10,263 bases of DNA from Pseudomonadota bacterium (GTDB taxonomy: Bacteria; Pseudomonadota; Alphaproteobacteria; Caulobacterales; Caulobacteraceae). Made by a program: the position numbers and the translations under genes. The notes under the pieces were generated by a model. It saw only the letters and a list, made by a program, of their open reading frames with translations, did not search any database and was not told the DNA's origin. Numbering within the stretch: the first letter of the stretch is position 1; the number at the start of each line of letters is the position of its first letter. Where the stretch lies: assembly GCA_023434015.1 (NCBI GenBank), contig JAEYTM010000011.1, positions 1-10,263 of the forward strand, in the 5' to 3' direction. This document shows positions 1 to 6,509 of this stretch, piece after piece.

Positions 1-273
1 GGCGGCCAGGTCGACATCACCAACGGCAAGTTCGTCTTCCAGTGCACCGAGGCCTATCTGATCGAGGACGGCCGGATCACCACGCCGGTGAAGGGCGCCA
101 CCCTGATCGGCGACGGCCCGTCGGCGCTCACCCGGGTGACCATGATCGGCAACGACTTCGGCTTCGATCCGGGCATCGGCGTCTGCGGCAAGGCCGGCCA
201 GAGCGTGCCGGTCGGCGTCGGCCAGCCGTCGATGAAGCTCACCGGCCTGACCGTTGGCGGCACCAGCCTCTAG
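1..273 (+). CDS. tldD: Metalloprotease TldD, C-terminal 90 residues (5' end outside window)
   Basis: The first reading frame is open from base 1 to a TAG at 271-273 and encodes the end of a TldD-type protein. The recognisable signature is the C-terminal glycine-rich part: a segment reading TLIGDGP, then MIGNDFGFDPGIGVCGK, then GQSVPVGVGQPS and a closing LTVGGTS. This is the typical end of TldD, where the conserved Cys-Gly-Lys and VGVGQP stretches lie just before the C terminus. TldD is known to pair with TldE/PmbA to form a cytoplasmic zinc-dependent peptidase that degrades unfolded or modified peptides, such as microcin B17 precursor and the CcdA antitoxin. The metal-binding HExxxH region would be upstream of the window, so catalytic competence cannot be judged. 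The protein ends at the normal place for the family. The next gene starts 124 bp further on in the same direction, but behind its own candidate promoter. Confidence 0.87.
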   Translation, partial: GGQVDITNGKFVFQCTEAYLIEDGRITTPVKGATLIGDGPSALTRVTMIGNDFGFDPGIGVCGKAGQSVPVGVGQPSMKLTGLTVGGTSL

Positions 274-299
274 CGATTTGCTCACGGAGTGAGAGGCGC

Positions 300-325
300 G
301 CGACCGCGATCTCGGCGAATTTATC
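300..325 (+). promoter_or_regulatory. Weak candidate sigma-73-like promoter for the receptor gene
   Basis: The region 318-349 is the most AT-rich stretch I noticed in the window and lies between tldD and the next gene. Within it AATTTATC (318-325) matches four of the seven defined positions of the Caulobacter -10 consensus GCTANAWC. An 11-base spacer separates it from GCGACCG (300-306), which matches four of seven positions of the TTGACGS -35. The combined match is mediocre; position and base composition are the main support. If used, transcription would begin near 331-333, giving a leader of about 65 nt that contains both inverted repeats described next. Confidence 0.25.
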
Positions 326-334
326 GCGTCTTAC

Positions 335-355
335 GGCCAATTAACTAGCTTGGCC
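335..355. promoter_or_regulatory. Inverted repeat GGCCAA-N9-TTGGCC, operator candidate
   Basis: GGCCAA at 335-340 is mirrored perfectly by TTGGCC at 350-355 across a 9-base AT-rich spacer (TTAACTAGC). The site lies 43 bases before the receptor start codon, just downstream of the candidate promoter. Half-site length and spacing suit a dimeric helix-turn-helix regulator, and as RNA it would form a six-pair hairpin. Which of these, if either, is used cannot be told from one copy, and a six-base arm can arise by chance in GC-rich DNA. Confidence 0.3.
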
Positions 356-370
356 TGAGTGCCGCGGGTT

Positions 371-386
371 TCCTGCCCGGCAGGAG
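371..386 (+). promoter_or_regulatory. Hairpin overlapping the receptor Shine-Dalgarno sequence
   Basis: The 15-mer at 371-385 (TCCTGCCCGGCAGGA) is a palindrome with seven-base arms around one central base. In mRNA it can fold as TCCTG/CAGGA with a five-base loop. The 3' arm contains AGGA of the ribosome binding site AGGAG (382-386), which stands 11 bases before the ATG at 398. The anti-Shine-Dalgarno complement (TCCT) is therefore built into the leader immediately upstream, which could hold translation low until the hairpin is opened by a ligand, protein or temperature. This is an inference from the sequence geometry only. Confidence 0.35.
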
Positions 387-397
387 ATCCGCGTTAG

Positions 398-2422
398 ATG
401 ATTCCGTTCGCCACCCTCGTCCAGGCCGCCGCGGCCGCCTCGCCCGAAGCCGCCGCAGCGCCGGCACAGGGCGTGATCGCCTATCCGCCTTCTTTCTTCG
501 CAGCTTCGAACCCGGCCAACGCCTTCGAGATGATCGAGCGTGTGCCGGGCTTCAGCTTCGACGGTGGCGACAACGTGCGCGGTTTCGAGGGCGCAGCCGG
601 CAATGTGCTGATCGACGGCCAGCGTCCGTCGTCCAAGAGCGACGGGCTTGCGGACATTCTCCGGCGCCTGCCCGTCGCCCAGATCGAGCGCATCGAGCTG
701 ATCCGCGGCGGCGCGCCGGGGATCGACATGCAAGGCAAGACGGTGCTGCTCAACGTCGTCCGCAATAGCCGGGGCGGGCGGCAGGCGACGGTCCTGCTTT
801 CGAACAATCACATCTACGACGGGCGAGACAGGCCGCAGCTTGCCATCGAAGGCTCCGGCGCCGGCGCCGGCGGCCGATCGTGGGAGCTGAGCGCACGCGC
901 CGGCCGCGGCGTAGACGACGGGGCGGGTGAAGGTCCCCGCGTCCGGCTGGACCGTTTCGGCGCGCCGCTCATCAACTCGTTCGTGGACTCCCAGGGCGGC
1001 GACAGCTTCGCCAACGCGGCAGGCTCCTATGAGACCCCGGCGGCCGGGGGCAGCCTGCGGCTGAACGGACGGCTGGCCTGGAAACGCTACCGCTACAGCG
1101 AGATCAACGAGATCTCCTTCCCCAGCCGCTTCGACGAGCGGAACGCCTTCACCGACAAGGAGGTCGAAGGGGAACTCGGCGTGCGCTACACCCGCGACCT
1201 CGGCGCGCGGACCTCTCTGGAACTGGTCGGCCTCCACCAGGCGGAGGCGGACGACTTCGCCGAGACCTTCGTCGGGCCGGGCGTCTCCCACCTCTTCGAA
1301 CAGTCCACCGAGAACGGCGAATCCATCGCCCGGTCGGTGCTGAAGTTCCGCCAGAGCGACCGCATGTCCTGGGAGGCCGGCGCGGAAACCGCCTTCAACT
1401 GGCTGGAAGGCGAGTCCGCCTATCAGGAGAACGGCGTGGCGGTGGACCTGCCGGCCGCCCACGTCCGCGCCGAGGAGCTGCGCGGCGAGGTGTTCGGCAA
1501 GGCGGTCTGGAGCCCCACCCCCCAGTGGACCCTGGAGGGAGGCCTGCGTCAGGAAGCCTCGGCCATTTCCTCGAACGCCGACGCCGCGTCCCTGGAGAAG
1601 ACGCTCTACTTCACCAAGCCCCGGCTGGCGGCGACCTGGGCGCCCAGCGAGCGGATGCAGGTGCGCCTGCGGTTCGAACGCGAGGTGGGCCAGCTCAACT
1701 TCAACGATTTCGTGGCCTCGTCCTCGCTCAACGAAGGCCAGGTGCGAACCGGCAACCCGGACCTGGAGCCCGAACAGGCCTGGGTCAGCGAACTCGCCCT
1801 CGAGCGACGGTTCTGGGAATCGGGCGCGGTGGTGCTGACCTACCTCCATTATGCCGTCTCCGACGCCATCGACCGCGCGCCGATCGTCACCCCCGGCGGC
1901 GTGGTGTTCGACGCGCCGGCCAACATCGGCGACGGGACCAAGGACGAGATCGAGCTGTCGCTCACCCTGCCTCTGGACCGGCTGGGCCTGAAGGGCGGCC
2001 AGCTGCGCGGCGACCGGCACTGGCACATGTCGGAGGTGACTGACCCGACCACCGGCGAAGGCCGCGAGATTTCCGGCATGCGGCCGCATACCTGGAACGC
2101 CCATTTCACCCACGACCTGCCGCAATGGCGCAGCACCTGGGGGGTCTCCGCGCACGGCGGCTGGCGCGAGAACCGCTACCGGTTCAACGAGCTGCATACC
2201 CGCAAGCTGAAGACCTTCGTCGTGGCCTTCGCCGAGTGGAAGCCGCAGGCCGACCTGTCGCTGAGGATGGAGGTGTCCAACGTCACCGCGCGCGGCCTGC
2301 GCAACACCCGCACCCGCTACGAGGGCCTGCGCGGCTCCAGCCCGATGGCATATGTCGACGACCGCGACATCCAGTTCGGCCGCATGTTCTTCGTCCGCGT
2401 CCGCAAGACCTTCGGCGGCTAG
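398..2422 (+). CDS. TonB-dependent receptor-like outer-membrane protein (plug + beta-barrel)
   Basis: The 674-residue product looks like a compact TonB-dependent receptor. Residues 1 to about 24 are a short hydrophobic, alanine-rich leader (AAAA then S) that probably serves as signal peptide. Residues about 38-122 form the plug: NAFEMIERVPGF (41-52), a GAAGNVLIDGQRPSSKS stretch (65-81), then LADILRRLPVAQIERIELIRGGAPGID (84-110) and GKTVLLNVV (113-121), the classic plug ending. The remaining ~550 residues alternate charged and aromatic stretches as expected for a 22-strand barrel, resembling the outer-membrane beta-barrel class that follows such plugs. A receptor of this kind would sit in the outer membrane and import a siderophore, glycan or other ligand; the substrate cannot be deduced. 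The start is fixed by an in-frame TAG immediately before the ATG. Oddities: no basic residue at the N terminus, no clear TonB box, no N-terminal carboxypeptidase-like domain, and a C terminus of KTFGG instead of a final aromatic residue. Confidence 0.85.
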   Translation: MIPFATLVQAAAAASPEAAAAPAQGVIAYPPSFFAASNPANAFEMIERVPGFSFDGGDNVRGFEGAAGNVLIDGQRPSSKSDGLADILRRLPVAQIERIELIRGGAPGIDMQGKTVLLNVVRNSRGGRQATVLLSNNHIYDGRDRPQLAIEGSGAGAGGRSWELSARAGRGVDDGAGEGPRVRLDRFGAPLINSFVDSQGGDSFANAAGSYETPAAGGSLRLNGRLAWKRYRYSEINEISFPSRFDERNAFTDKEVEGELGVRYTRDLGARTSLELVGLHQAEADDFAETFVGPGVSHLFEQSTENGESIARSVLKFRQSDRMSWEAGAETAFNWLEGESAYQENGVAVDLPAAHVRAEELRGEVFGKAVWSPTPQWTLEGGLRQEASAISSNADAASLEKTLYFTKPRLAATWAPSERMQVRLRFEREVGQLNFNDFVASSSLNEGQVRTGNPDLEPEQAWVSELALERRFWESGAVVLTYLHYAVSDAIDRAPIVTPGGVVFDAPANIGDGTKDEIELSLTLPLDRLGLKGGQLRGDRHWHMSEVTDPTTGEGREISGMRPHTWNAHFTHDLPQWRSTWGVSAHGGWRENRYRFNELHTRKLKTFVVAFAEWKPQADLSLRMEVSNVTARGLRNTRTRYEGLRGSSPMAYVDDRDIQFGRMFFVRVRKTFGG

Positions 2423-2446
2423 GCCGGAAGGCGATCAGCCGCCGCT

Positions 2447-2511
2447 CTTCCCCTGCGAAACGGGGGAGGTGGCGCGAAGAGCCGGAGGGGGCGTCAGAGC
2501 GCCCACCGCCC
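2447..2511. repeat. Intergenic palindromic repeat (dispersed alphaproteobacterial type), possible terminator
   Basis: Between the stop of the receptor gene and the stop of the convergent transporter gene lies a G/C-patterned element with two hairpins. The first pairs 2447-2453 with 2463-2469 (C-rich arm, loop around GCGAAAC, one G-T pair); the second pairs GGGCG (2489-2493) with CGCCC (2500-2504). The order 'CCCCTGCGAAACGGGGGAGG', then a GTGGCGCGAAG-like piece, then GGAGGGGGCG, is one I recognise as a repeat scattered between genes in Caulobacterales and Sphingomonadales genomes. Only one copy is in this window, so the repeat status rests on recall. Lying between two convergent genes, the first hairpin may also end transcription in either direction. 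Confidence 0.5.
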
Positions 2512-2526
2512 CCCGCGCCATGACGG

Positions 2527-4374
2527 TCAGCCCTCCCGGTCGCGCCGGATCGCCGCCGGGCTCACCGCCTGCCGCTCGCCGTCCAGGGTCGGGGCGATCG
2601 GTTCCGGCTGGGCGTGGCCCGACGGATCGTTGGCCCCGTGCGACCAGTGCTTGATGAAGAAGCTCAGCGCCACGAAGCCGACGCCGATGCCCATGCCCCA
2701 AAGGCCGAGCATGTTGAACACCTTCAGCGAGGCGGCGAGGGAGGCGGCCGGATCGGTCACCTGGCCGCCGACCGTGTGCGTTCCCGCCAGGCCCGCGATC
2801 CAGCCGCCGACGTACTGGGCGACCGAGGAGGACAGGAACCACACCGCCATCATGAACGAGACCACCTTGGCGATGGACAGCTTGGTGATCTCCGACAGGC
2901 CCACCGGCGACAGGAACAGCTCGCCGGTCGTATGGAACAGGTAGAGCAGCGCCAGGAAGATCATCGGCAGCCGGTACTGCTCGTCCGCGAAGCCCGCGCC
3001 CCAGACCACCACCATGAAGCCCAGACCGACCTGGAACAGGCCGAGGCCGAACTTCAGCGTCGGATTGGGGTCGAGCCGGCGGCTGGCGAGCCAGGCCCAC
3101 ATGGCCGCGAAGATCGGCGCGAAGATCAGAATGTAGCCGGCGTTGAACGACTGCGTCTGCGCGGCGCTGACGCCGACCAGGTTGACGTTCCGCGCGGCGA
3201 ACAGGTTCAGCGAGGTGCCGGCCTGTTCGAACAGGGTGAAGAACACCACCGCGCCGAGGATCAGGACGGTGGCCAGCATCATCCGCTGCCGCTCGACCCA
3301 GGTCTTGGCCATGAAGGCGATGATCAGGCCGATCCCGATAAACGAGGCCACGGTCGAGATGCCGAGCGCGACGCCGACGATGGCGTTGCGCTGCACCAGC
3401 CACCACACCGGCAGGACGCCGAGCACAGCCGCGGCGTAGATCAGCCACTCGCGGTTCACGGGGCCGACCACCGGCTTCTTCAGCAGTTCCGGGTTCGGCG
3501 GTTCGCCGTTGCCCAGCAGGTGTCGCTTGCCGAGGACGAAGACCACGAAGCCGGCCAGCATGCCGACGCCGGCCAGGCCGAAGCCGGCCCACCAGCCGAA
3601 CTTGACCCCCAGCAGGCCGCACAGCACCGAGGCCCAGAACGCCCCCAGGTTGATGCCGTAGTAATAGAGCGTGAAGCCGGAATCCCGGCGTGGGTCGCCC
3701 TGTGGGTAGAGCTGCCCCACCAGGGTGGAGATGTTCGGCTTCAGGAAGCCCACGCCCATGATGATCAGGGCCACGGCCAGGTAGAAGGCGTTCCTGCCGA
3801 ACGGATCGACCTGGCTGGTCAGCTGATAGGTCCCGTCGTCCAGAACCGCCGGCAGCGGAGAGTCGGCCGGCAGGCCCTTGATTTCCAGGCCGCCGCCCGC
3901 CGCGGGCGTGAACTCGTGCGGCCGGCCATCGACGATCAGGCGCACCTGGCGCTCTTCCATCAGCCCCTCGGCGACCACCTCGTAGCTCTGGCCTGCGTAG
4001 CTCAGGGTCTGGGTCGCGGGCTTGCCTTCGACGGCCATGGTCAGGTGGCCGGCGACCAGCAACAGGGCCCCGAACGCCACCGCCTTTCGCGTGCCGATGT
4101 AACGGTCGGCCAGCAGGCCGCCGATCAGCGGCAGCAGATAGACGAGGGAGGTGTAGGAGCCGTACTGGGCGTTGGCGGTCGCGTCGTCGAACAGCAGGTG
4201 CTGGGTCAGGTAGAAGATCAGGATCGACCGCATGCCGTAGTAGGAGAACCGCTCCCACATCTCGGCGAAGAACAGGATCATCAGGCCGCGCGGGTGGTTG
4301 CGCAGCATCTGTATGAGCACCGGGATCCCCGTCGCGAGGGTGATCAGGATGCCGATCATAACGAGCAGGTTCAT
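2527..4374 (-). CDS. POT/PTR family proton-dependent oligopeptide transporter
   Basis: The 615-residue product is a proton-coupled di-/tripeptide symporter of the inner membrane, in the major facilitator superfamily. The POT signature ExxERFxYYG is present at 38-47 (EMWERFSYYG) in the first canonical helix, followed by the cytoplasmic loop GGLLADRYIGTRK (85-97). The second PTR2 signature appears as FTLYYYGINLGAF (234-246). FFTLFEQAGTSLNLF (378-392) is the helix-7 segment with the conserved Glu, and LSPVGLSEITKLS (488-500) marks helix 10. Residues 1-23 form an additional hydrophobic helix ahead of the usual N terminus. About 75 polar residues (roughly 117-193) are inserted between helices 3 and 4. 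The last ~38 residues are a hydrophilic tail. The Met at 4374 was chosen because it fits the family start; the frame stays open upstream to an ATG at 4659, but that start would add 95 Arg/Pro-rich residues and overlap the next gene. The ribosome binding site is weak (GGAA). Confidence 0.92.
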   Translation of the reverse strand: MNLLVMIGILITLATGIPVLIQMLRNHPRGLMILFFAEMWERFSYYGMRSILIFYLTQHLLFDDATANAQYGSYTSLVYLLPLIGGLLADRYIGTRKAVAFGALLLVAGHLTMAVEGKPATQTLSYAGQSYEVVAEGLMEERQVRLIVDGRPHEFTPAAGGGLEIKGLPADSPLPAVLDDGTYQLTSQVDPFGRNAFYLAVALIIMGVGFLKPNISTLVGQLYPQGDPRRDSGFTLYYYGINLGAFWASVLCGLLGVKFGWWAGFGLAGVGMLAGFVVFVLGKRHLLGNGEPPNPELLKKPVVGPVNREWLIYAAAVLGVLPVWWLVQRNAIVGVALGISTVASFIGIGLIIAFMAKTWVERQRMMLATVLILGAVVFFTLFEQAGTSLNLFAARNVNLVGVSAAQTQSFNAGYILIFAPIFAAMWAWLASRRLDPNPTLKFGLGLFQVGLGFMVVVWGAGFADEQYRLPMIFLALLYLFHTTGELFLSPVGLSEITKLSIAKVVSFMMAVWFLSSSVAQYVGGWIAGLAGTHTVGGQVTDPAASLAASLKVFNMLGLWGMGIGVGFVALSFFIKHWSHGANDPSGHAQPEPIAPTLDGERQAVSPAAIRRDREG

Positions 4375-4567
4375 GCGGGGCGGTTCCGATTGCCGTAGGC
4401 GGCCCGCGAACCATGGGACGGTTTCGCCTGACCGGGGCCGATTTCGGGGGAGAAAATCACGCAGGGCCGGCAAGCACAAGCAACGGGGCGCCTCTTCGTC
4501 GTCGGGACGCACGATCCGGGAGCCTCGGCCGCTCCTGGAGCGTTCCCCCGCTCGAGGAGGACCAACC
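4375..4567. promoter_or_regulatory. Divergent intergenic region between transporter and DUF427 genes
   Basis: These 193 bp must carry the promoters of both flanking genes. I found no good match to the Caulobacter sigma-73 consensus on either strand. The best guess for the plus strand is a CTGACC-like -35 (starting about 4428) followed 18 bases later by GAAAAT (about 4452-4457), which is weak. On the minus strand TTGCCGG (about 4466-4472) resembles the -35 but has no matching -10. A 13-base inverted repeat CGCTCC-T-GGAGCG occupies 4530-4542 and is the only symmetrical element that stands out; it could be an operator or chance. Confidence 0.25.
4555..4560 (+). promoter_or_regulatory. Consensus Shine-Dalgarno AGGAGG fixing the DUF427 start
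   Basis: A complete AGGAGG ends seven bases before the ATG at 4568. It is the strongest ribosome binding site in the window and decides the start against the in-frame upstream ATG at 4298, which would lie inside the transporter gene and add 90 residues unlike any DUF427 protein. Confidence 0.85.
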
Positions 4568-5077
4568 ATGATGATTCCCGGACCCGACCATCCGATCACC
4601 ACCGAGCGGGCGAACGGCCGGTGGCGGGCGTTCTTCGCCGGCCATGTGATCGCCGACACCGACGACGCCTTGATCCTGCACGAGGCCAGCCTGGCGCCCG
4701 TGGTCTATTTCCCGCGCGAGGACGTCTCCATGGAGTACATGGCGCGCACCGACCGCTCGACCCATTGCCCCTACAAGGGGGACGCCGGCTACTACACCCT
4801 CCTGATGGACGGGGAGTTCGCCGAGAACGCTGTCTGGACCTATGACGAGCCGTTCCCCGCCATGTCGGCCATCGCCGGCCGCCTCGCCTTCTACACCGAC
4901 AAGGTCGAGGTCTATCCGGTCGATGACGCGGTGGTGAACCCCGGCCGCCGGGAAGCCGAAGCCGCCGACGTCAATGAAGTCGTCCAGCACACCGACTCCG
5001 GCACCGGCCTCAGCCAGCGCGAGCCCTGGCGTCCCACGGTCGAGACCCCGGCCAACGAGGAGGGCGGCCTGCGCTGA
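4568..5077 (+). CDS. DUF427 domain-containing protein with C-terminal extension
   Basis: The 169-residue product belongs to the DUF427 family (Pfam PF04248), small cytoplasmic proteins of unknown biochemical role. The family core is clear: a first strand region GRWRAFFAGHVIADT (18-31), VYFPREDV (46-53), THCPYKGDAGYYTL (65-78) with the conserved Cys-Pro-Tyr-Lys-Gly, VWTYDEPFP (89-97) and IAGRLAFYTDKVEVY (102-116). Family members are usually about 90-130 residues. Here some 50 further polar residues follow, including VVQHTDSGTGLSQREPWRP (138-156), which I associate with proteobacterial members and which is probably unstructured or a small motif. There is no signal peptide or membrane segment. 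The gene is transcribed divergently from the peptide transporter and stands alone, ending 10 bp before a strong terminator. A second Met codon directly after the first (4571) could also serve as start. No function is assigned beyond family membership. Confidence 0.87.
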   Translation: MMIPGPDHPITTERANGRWRAFFAGHVIADTDDALILHEASLAPVVYFPREDVSMEYMARTDRSTHCPYKGDAGYYTLLMDGEFAENAVWTYDEPFPAMSAIAGRLAFYTDKVEVYPVDDAVVNPGRREAEAADVNEVVQHTDSGTGLSQREPWRPTVETPANEEGGLR

Positions 5078-5087
5078 CGCCCGCGCG

Positions 5088-5116
5088 GCTCCCCTGTCGT
5101 CCAGACGACGGGGAGC
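5088..5116. terminator. Long hairpin between convergent DUF427 and gshA genes
   Basis: GCTCCCC (5088-5094) pairs with GGGGAGC (5110-5116), and after a single bulged T the stem continues with GTCGT (5096-5100) and ACGAC (5105-5109) around a CCAG loop, twelve pairs in all. It lies 10 bases after the DUF427 stop and nine bases beyond the gshA stop on the other strand. The position and near-symmetry suit a bidirectional terminator. There is no T-run on either side, so termination may need a factor, or the hairpin may mainly protect both 3' ends. Confidence 0.7.
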
Positions 5117-5125
5117 GGCCGGCCC

Positions 5126-6481
5126 TCAATAGGCGAAGCTGTCGAACACCTTGCCGGCGTCGCCGGCCCAGGGGCCGTTGTAGAGGTCCAGCAGACGCTC
5201 GGCCGGGGTGATCCCGCTGGTCGCGATCTCCTCCAGTTCGGCCAGGTAGCCGGTTTCGTCGACCAGCCCGCCGGAGAGGCGGTTGCGGCGCTTCAGCCCC
5301 TCGCGGGCGATGGCCAGCATGTCCTGGGCGAGGTCCTGCACGGTGCGGCCGGCGATCTGCGCCTTCAGCCCCAGGCGGGCGACGTCGGCGCGCAGGCGCT
5401 CGTGGTCCTCGATCTTCCAGTCCTTACAGAGGTCCCAGGCGGCGGCCAGGGCGGCGGAATCGTAGAAGATCCCCATCCACAGCGCCGGCAGGGCGCAAAG
5501 CCGGCTCCACGGCCCGGAGTCCGCGCCGCGCATCTCCAGGTACTGCTTCAGCCGCACCTCGGGGAAGATGGTGGTGGTGTGGTCGGCCCAGTCCTTGAGC
5601 GTCGGGCGCTGGCCCGGCAGGTCGGCCAGCCGGCCGTCCATGAACTCGCGGAACGAGCGGCCGGCGAGGTCGATGTAGCGGCCCTCGCGCTTGACGAAAT
5701 ACATCGGCACGTCGAGCGCATAGTTGGCGTAGGCCTCGAAGCCGAAGCCGTCGCGGAACACGAAGTCCAGCATGCCCGTGCGGTCGGGGTCGGTGTCGGT
5801 CCAGACGTTGGCGCGGGCCGAGAGGAAGCCCGACGGCCGCCCCTCCACGAAGGGCGAGTTGGCGAACAGGGCGGTGGCGATCGGCTGCAGCGCCAGGCTG
5901 GTGCGGAACTTCGCCACCATGTCAGCCTCGGACCCGAAGTCGAGGTTGGCCTGCACGGTGCAGGTGCGGAACATCATGTCGAGACCGAGCCCGCCGACCT
6001 TGGGCATGTACTCGCGCATGATCTTGTAGCGGCCCTTGGGCATCACCGGGATCTGGTCCCGTCGCCAGACCGGCGTGAAGCCGAGGCCGAGGAATCCCAG
6101 GCCCAGTTCGTCGGCGACCGTCTTCACCTCCTGCAGGTGCATCCCGGTCTCCTCGCAGATGTCGTGGATGGTCTCCAGCGGCGCGCCGGACAGTTCGAAC
6201 TGGCCGCCGGGTTCCAGGCTGACATTGGCCTTGCCGCGCTCCAGGGCGATGACGTTCTCGCCCTCGTTCACCGGCCGCCAGCCGAAGCGGGTCAGGCCGT
6301 CCAGCAGCGCCTTGATGCCGCCGGGCGCGTAGGGAACCGGCTCATGGGTGTCCAACCGGAAGACGAACTTCTCGTGCTCCGCCCCGACGCGCCATTCGCT
6401 CGCCGGCTTCGACCCCGCGTCGAACCAGCGGACCAGGTCCTCGAACGTCAGGGGGCGGTCGTCGCACGCGACTTCGGCCAT
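5126..6481 (-). CDS. gshA: Glutamate-cysteine ligase (plant/alphaproteobacterial type)
   Basis: The 451-residue enzyme joins L-glutamate and L-cysteine with ATP to give gamma-glutamylcysteine, the first and rate-limiting step of glutathione synthesis in the cytosol. Family landmarks in order: GAEHEKF (33-39), with the Glu residues that bind metal and substrate; LEPGGQFELSGAP (89-101); MMFRTCTVQANLDF (169-182); ANSPFVEGRPSGF (207-219); the RANVWTDTDPDR segment (223-234); and EVRLKQYLEMRGAD (308-321). This order is that of the GCS2 branch shared by plants and alphaproteobacteria, not the E. coli GshA type, and the length is normal. The start at 6481 is preferred to an in-frame ATG at 6517 because AGGGAGAG stands seven bases before it and the 12 extra residues are not family-like. 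rsmE lies 110 bp upstream on the same strand with no convincing promoter between, so co-transcription is likely. The gene ends at a strong convergent hairpin. Confidence 0.94.
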   Translation of the reverse strand: MAEVACDDRPLTFEDLVRWFDAGSKPASEWRVGAEHEKFVFRLDTHEPVPYAPGGIKALLDGLTRFGWRPVNEGENVIALERGKANVSLEPGGQFELSGAPLETIHDICEETGMHLQEVKTVADELGLGFLGLGFTPVWRRDQIPVMPKGRYKIMREYMPKVGGLGLDMMFRTCTVQANLDFGSEADMVAKFRTSLALQPIATALFANSPFVEGRPSGFLSARANVWTDTDPDRTGMLDFVFRDGFGFEAYANYALDVPMYFVKREGRYIDLAGRSFREFMDGRLADLPGQRPTLKDWADHTTTIFPEVRLKQYLEMRGADSGPWSRLCALPALWMGIFYDSAALAAAWDLCKDWKIEDHERLRADVARLGLKAQIAGRTVQDLAQDMLAIAREGLKRRNRLSGGLVDETGYLAELEEIATSGITPAERLLDLYNGPWAGDAGKVFDSFAY

Positions 6482-6488
6482 CCGGTTT

Positions 6489-6496
6489 CTCTCCCT
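6489..6496 (-). promoter_or_regulatory. Shine-Dalgarno AGGGAGAG deciding the gshA start
   Basis: Read on the minus strand, AGGGAGAG ends seven bases before the ATG at 6481. It supports that start over the one at 6517, which lies upstream of this site and has no comparable ribosome binding site. Confidence 0.6.
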
Positions 6497-6509
6497 AACC
6501 CGTCCAGCG

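Noticed and set aside
281..293. CTCAC-GGA-GTGAG inverted repeat just after tldD as a terminator
   Set aside because: The stem has only five pairs with a three-base loop and no T-run, too weak to call.
319..345. CtrA-like site (TTAA-N7-TTAA) in the receptor leader
   Set aside because: The best arrangements (TTTA-N7-TTAC or CTTA-N7-TTAAC) miss one or two bases in the half-sites, so no CtrA box is claimed.
341..2197. A 618-codon open frame on the minus strand opposite the receptor gene
   Set aside because: The translation is low-complexity (Gly, Ala, Val, Arg-rich) without recognisable domains and mirrors the codon-phase bias of the plus-strand gene, which has clear plug motifs.
2614..4398. 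A 594-codon open frame on the plus strand opposite the peptide transporter
   Set aside because: The product is rich in His, Gln, Asp and Arg with no domain; it is the antisense shadow of a membrane protein gene with strong family motifs.
4375..4659. Upstream ATG extension of the transporter to 4659
   Set aside because: The additional 95 residues are Arg/Pro-rich, unlike any transporter N terminus, and would overlap the DUF427 gene and its perfect ribosome binding site.
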